A stretch of 64,000 nucleotides of DNA from assembly GCF_003286085.1 (NCBI RefSeq), contig NW_020825294.1:7378001-7442000 (forward strand), in the 5' to 3' direction. The notes under the pieces were generated by a model that was not told the origin of the DNA, searched no databases, and worked only from the letters and a program-made list of their open reading frames with translations. Numbering within the stretch: the stretch's first letter is position 1; every line of letters begins with the position of its first letter. The position numbers and the translations under genes were made by a program. Positions 58,901 through 64,000 of this stretch are shown here, in pieces. The DNA comes from Drosophila persimilis. Taxonomy: Eukaryota; Arthropoda; Insecta; Diptera; Drosophilidae.

Positions 58901-61900
58901 TTTCCTTCCAGTCTAATGGCGTACAGAGGCGGCAAAACACTTTGAAAAGTGTTGGGATCAGTACAAAACGAGAGTGCCAACTCGTTTTCAAACGCGTGTC
59001 CCTTCTCCTCGAACTAGTATTCGTACTCGTTTTGTGTTCATTTGAATTTCGCCAACTGTCGATGTCTGCGGGTGTACGCGATGGAATATTGGCACAGTCG
59101 CCAAAAAGGGCAGCAGTAAGGGCTGCTGTTTTTCGCCTCGTTGCTGAAGGACACAGGCCCGATGATGGTAGTTTCCATGTATTCAGGGAATGCCTTTTGT
59201 GGTGAGTTTTTCACTTTGAAAGCTCTCGTTTTTTTTGGGTGGGATAACAACCCTGACCATTGGGCAGTTGTCAAACAACTTGGAAAGAGATAACTGTTGA
59301 ATGTGGGGCAATTAGTGAGCTATCGCCACACCTCAGAGCCGGCCAATTAGCGCTGTTTATGATCACGGAATCAACAAACCTGAGGACGTCAACCATTGGA
59401 ACACGCGCTGTATGCCACAGGAGGCTACAGAACACCCTCGAGACGGCCAAACCATATGTAAATGGGTAATTGACGTTTTAGTAAGTGCCACTTGACAGGG
59501 TGCAGACGCCACGTGCCTCCTGTCGCACACCGCATACTCGTACTCGGACTCATACACCGTTCGTCATATCGCCCAAGTCTCACTCCAAGAGAAAAGCCTG
59601 GCAGTCGGAGAATATGGGTATAAATCCCCCCATATGGACGCAAAGGTGTACAACCACAATTTTATATCTTGGCATTGTCAGCTGGCGTTGCTGGCAAATG
59701 AAATTAGGTTGATGCAATATAAAGGCTGGGTATACGTATACGCATTGTTGCACTGTCTCACTTCGCGTATGCGTATACGTAATTTAATAATATAAATGTT
59801 GATTCTCTGCTGACAATGCTGCGGCGACGAGCTCATCTCCTGCTATTAGCTGTCCTTCCAGATGGAGGTGTCTCCCGAAGAGAAGCCTTTAAAAATGTAT
59901 ACCGCTTAGCAGAGTGACAGGTCCGTCAACTTTGAGTGACTGACAGTGGCAGTGGCAGTGAGTCAGGGACTTACCCCAGTTGACGATGTGTACAGAAGAA
60001 CTTGAGAAGATTAAAGACAAGCAAACCTTCAAATAAATCTGCATTGAATCAGTTTTATTGATAGCTTACAAGAGTTCATAGAGCAATCAATAATAATCCC
60101 AGAAGCTAGGCATACATTAAAACAGAACTAAAAGGCATCTTAATACCAACATCAAAGAACAATAACCATGATAGAACTTTATTTCAAGTCCACAAATACA
60201 ATAACTCTACTTTTACAATCAGAATTGAATTTCCATCTACCAATATTTGCAAAATTTCCATAAACATCATTGCATTTTCATTTTAATTAGCCCCAAAACA
60301 AATACAAAATTTTTGTTGGCAAACCGTGACCGAGACATTTGTTTGCCAAGTGCCATGCAACGAAAACAACATCATTTTATTAGCAGAGAAACACGCAAAT
60401 AATAAGCGACATGGTTCTATTTATTCTGACACATTTCCTCAAGTTGGAGCTCATCGATATGGAATGTTTTTGGCAGAGAATCAAAACATATTTGACAGAT
60501 ATTCCGGTTTTGAAAGCACAGATATAGACAGACATCTATGAATGTTCCCATTCATATACAGAGTCCTCGTCGCACTTCAGTAAACTCCTATGGAAACCAT
60601 AATTTGTTGCTTGCACGGTGGCTATGAGTGGATTCCAAGTAGGCACTGGGAATTAATTGCATATCTTTGATAATTTACTTGGATGAGGAATACGAGCAGG
60701 CAGCACACGGCAGTCATCGTACGGCCTGGAAAGAGAGCACAGCATTGTCCTACTGCATCATGGAAATCCATTGTGTGACTCACGGGAGCACCTACTACAG
60801 AAGCCTCTGGCATTGTCAACTGGCTTTGGAGTTTTGCCATTTCCACAGCAAGCATCAGTCGGAGATGGAGGAGGAATGAAACCAGGAACAGGACAAGCCT
60901 GTGAACAAACAGAAACACGGCCTAACAGGGGATTGCATAAACATTGTTTTAGCCCGAAGTACATTTGTTTGCCATACGAATACCAGTGGGTGCTCCAGGG
61001 CAAAGCACAGATGCCTGACACGGTATCGAATTTATTTATTTCTTTCGGAAAGCTCGAGGGAAACAGACCTTTCGAACGTTCCAGCTCGGCGTAGCTGCAG
61101 TCAAAAATATGTATTAAAATGCAATTGAACTTTTCCAGAGACGCAGGGCGAGTGGAAGTTGAATTCGAATTTCAATTACTTTAATGCCACCTGGGGAAAA
61201 GGCGCCGTCGTATTAAAGTCCGCTCTTATCCCTGTACCCCATAGTATTCGCCAAAACTTGTCACGTTTCGTTGCGGACAGATTGAATGATGATTCTGTGG
61301 CCATATGGATGGAATTTTCGTGGCTGGCCAATTGCTCTTTTATAACTTTACGGGGTTGGTTTAATGACTTTGAAATTCTTAGACAACCAACCAGCCATGT
61401 GTTTCTGAGATGGAGCGAAAATAATACGTGGCAAGGATGCCGCAATGTTCTGGAAACTACCGCAACAGACACGTGTTCTGTTATTGTTCTCCCCCGCAAT
61501 GATCTCAATTTACGCGATGGTGACCTTTTCAATACTTTTGTATCGTCTGCTTGATTGCAACAGAGTTTCCTTAACTTTTCTCCATTCAGAGTTCAGCATT
61601 ACTCAACGGCATTCACACACCGAAGAAACCGCACAAAATGTAGAAGGTGATAGATACGAGCACTCGCGCCCGGATGTGGAAAAGCTTTTGGTGCACCCAA
61701 ATGACATACATTGAGGCTGAATCTTCATTAGAGCTCCATCTCCCCGATGTGTCGTGTATAACGCATACGCAGTGTGTTACACACTCCTGTAAAAACCCAT
61801 CAAATCATAATTGAGGCACACAGACTGTCCATCAATAAAGTCACCTTTATGGCTACAAAAAAACAGTAAGAGTACTCGGGAAGCCCAATAAAAACAATTA

Positions 61901-64000
61901 ATGACATCTTTAAAGGAACATCGTCATTGCAAGTATATAGGTTTTCCTTTTCAGGAAAAAATAACGCATCCTAATAAGTGGCTTTAAATTAAATATTTTC
62001 TTTCCTATTCGCTTAATTTTGAAGATTGCCTAAAATAATTGTGACTTTATTAATATTTTCATATTGATTTATAATTTTTGTTATACTCATTTTCCTTTGC
62101 GAGCATTTTCCCACCAAATGAGCTCCTTCATGTCCTCTGGTCACAATTCACAAGTCTTGTACATGTCTCTTCAGTATTTAATTAAAAATTCCGGATACTG
62201 AAAGGCAAAGCCATAATTTTTGTAATAACAAGGAATAAATCGACTTAACAAAGGACTAAGCAACGAAAAAAGATACGAATTTAGGAAATGTTTGGGATAA
62301 CTTTTGGAAAATGAAATCCGATATATGAAGAATCGTAAAAACCGGAAATTGTATTAGAATGCAGATGAGAGAAGCATTTCACAACATAATTTAAGGTGCG
62401 ACTGTAAATTCTCGTTAATGAGAGGTTAACGAAACAATTGTTTCGTAAATTCCACCAAAACTACCACCTTCAATCTCCTGAAAGTGTAAAGGCACTTGAA
62501 GTAATACTGCTCGTAGGGCACTTAAAGGGCAGCTTGTGTAACTAGAAACCCCAAACAAGCAGAGCAACCTACAGCCACATTGTTCTTAGCAACTGATTCA
62601 AGGATACTGCCACTTAGCCACTTGTTTGTGGATTCGCAGGAGAATGTGCTGACAGGAAAATGGTGTCTGCGGCTTCTGAGTAAACATAGCTATCAGTTAC
62701 AGTAGGGATTCAGTGCGGGGACAGTCCCAGTCTCTGGGCTATTCTTTAGGCATAATGGGATGCGTAATTTGTATTACCTTGAGGCCCCATTTGTGTGTGA
62801 AAGGACGGTAGACACCCTCTGGGTGGGTTTCGTAAGGCATTTCTAATTATGCAAAACTTAGCAGCTTTGCGATGCGTTAATGGGACCCTCATAAAACTCA
62901 CACAAAAAGGGAACACGTGCGAGGGTTACAAGTGGGGAAAAGGGTTAATATTTCCCAATTACATACAATTTTGCTTACTCTAATTAACGTCAAGACTTTA
63001 AGGCCGCTCCATATGCGAAATGGAAGCCATTTGCTCTAACGGCTACCAGATTCGTCATTACGCATATTTAATATTTTCTGTTTACTTTCAAAGCCCATCA
63101 AATGGTTTGTCTTTCCGAGTATTGCTATGCTGCAGGGATTCAAGGGCCCTCGAGCGGCAAACGGAACATGTTTGATGAGACATCAAATGTTTTTAAGGCT
63201 CGAACATGTATGAAGCCTCGAATAGCTCGAATGGCGTACTAAATTAATATTGTTTCCCGAAAATCCTAAGCTGGGGATATTTTATTTAACAGTTCATTGC
63301 CCTGCGGGCTGAGGCACGCCACTCAAATTAATGCCAGATTTGAAAAATTGCTTTTCTTATTTGATTAATAACCTCGGAACAATGCCTAGCCCCATGTCTC
63401 GCAGAGCCAACGACTTTTCGCAAAAGTGCTCATAATAGTCTTGGCCTTAGGGCTAGTCCTGCGGTGGTGGCAACGAGTTAGGTGGAATGTGAGTGCCGCA
63501 CTTTAATTGGGGAAAACGCAATAAGAAATTCCCATGCATATACCCGAAAAGGGAGATCTAACTTTAAATTATAAATTTGCACTAGAAAATGTTCCAGTAA
63601 ACAAGAATTTGAAAAACCAAATCCAGGCGACCTCCTGTCCTACGGCTGGCTCTTGCTTCGAGCTCGTTCTGCTGTGGGTTTCCCAAGGACACGCCACTTT
63701 ACGTGACTTCCTTAGTGTAAACAATTTGTTTGTTGATCTTCTCTGAATTTCAGCTCAATGCGATGTAGAGGTGGAGGAGTTATACGGCATGTCCCTGTTT
63801 AGTTTAAGCCACAGCACACAGGACAACAGCTGACTTCCTGTCCGCCAATGCCGGAGACAACTGAACAATGCCGGAGTTCGGCAAAAAACGAATGAGACCG
63901 TTGACAGCTGACGGCCCAATGACAGGGCCGTCTGTGCCTTTGCCGCCCAACAAGCTGATAAAGTTTGGGAATATGTTTCCCCTACTTGGGCACTTGTTAC
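52956..64000. other. Long non-coding region, no gene supported
   Basis: Many frames of 60-130 codons occur, often as antisense pairs (61159-61554 against 61176-61532), with no recognisable domain, intron structure or codon bias. Small structures noted: AACACTTT GA AAAGTGTT near 58936-58953 and an inverted repeat at 59730-59778. It could be intergenic or large-intron sequence, or decayed duplicate DNA. Confidence 0.5.
59730..59778. repeat. Imperfect 14-bp inverted repeat (GTATACGTATACGC)
   Basis: Arms at 59730-59743 and 59765-59778 pair with one mismatch around a 21-nt loop. No gene is nearby to link it to. Confidence 0.6.

Noticed and set aside
61159-61554. 131-codon frame on the plus strand
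   Set aside because: An antisense frame of 118 codons covers the same bases, there is no domain or bias, and neither frame shows splice structure; treated as chance.
1-64000. CRISPR array, rRNA or tRNA genes
   Set aside because: No regular repeat-spacer pattern and no cloverleaf or rRNA core motifs were noticed; the tRNA-Lys match is only the 18-nt primer site.

Overview
The window reads as A+T-rich drosophilid chromatin. The evidence is short GT–AG introns, an intact multi-exon eIF4E-family gene, a Mic13/QIL1-type gene, a Transib transposon, and two related Ty3/gypsy elements with LTRs longer than 2 kb, a tRNA-Lys primer site and 4-bp target duplications (an Osvaldo/Ulysses-like combination). 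No bacterial features, rRNA, tRNA or CRISPR were seen. All homology statements come from reading and by-eye alignment; no search was run.

Layout. 1-5260, 18200-19190 and 19190-20303 form a block of non-coding DNA (arm A). Most of it recurs in inverted orientation at 52955-43800 and 42850-42110 (arm B), and its last part recurs in direct orientation at 32060-34590 (copy C). Arm A is interrupted by a complete, very young 10-kb LTR retrotransposon at 6301-16266. The interval 20304-26372 holds a gene remnant, the eIF4E-like gene (minus strand, 5 exons), a Mic13/QIL1-like gene (minus strand) and a deleted Transib element (24356-25920). At 26377-30671 lies an older, internally deleted relative of the first retrotransposon. 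37850-40520 holds a cluster of decayed small genes, including two inverted copies of a one-helix micro-protein gene, plus palindromic and tandem repeats. The remainder, notably 52956-64000, shows no gene I can support.

How the parts work together. The complete element encodes Gag and, through a probable -1 frameshift at a GTTAAAC heptamer, Pol (protease, reverse transcriptase, RNase H, integrase); no env is seen. The most notable signal is a C3H2C3 RING finger at the N-terminus of Gag. It is present with identical cysteine/histidine spacing in both, clearly diverged, retrotransposon subfamilies. Both subfamilies also share a similarly placed, splice-site-bounded, G+C-richer island inside the LTR and a pair of palindromic motifs near the LTR start. 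The complete element has no recognisable polypurine tract; a perfect inverted repeat sits just before the 3' LTR. Together with the inverted arms and decayed genes this looks like a repeat-accumulating, partly degenerate region, perhaps a Y, neo-Y or heterochromatin boundary; that last point is inference.
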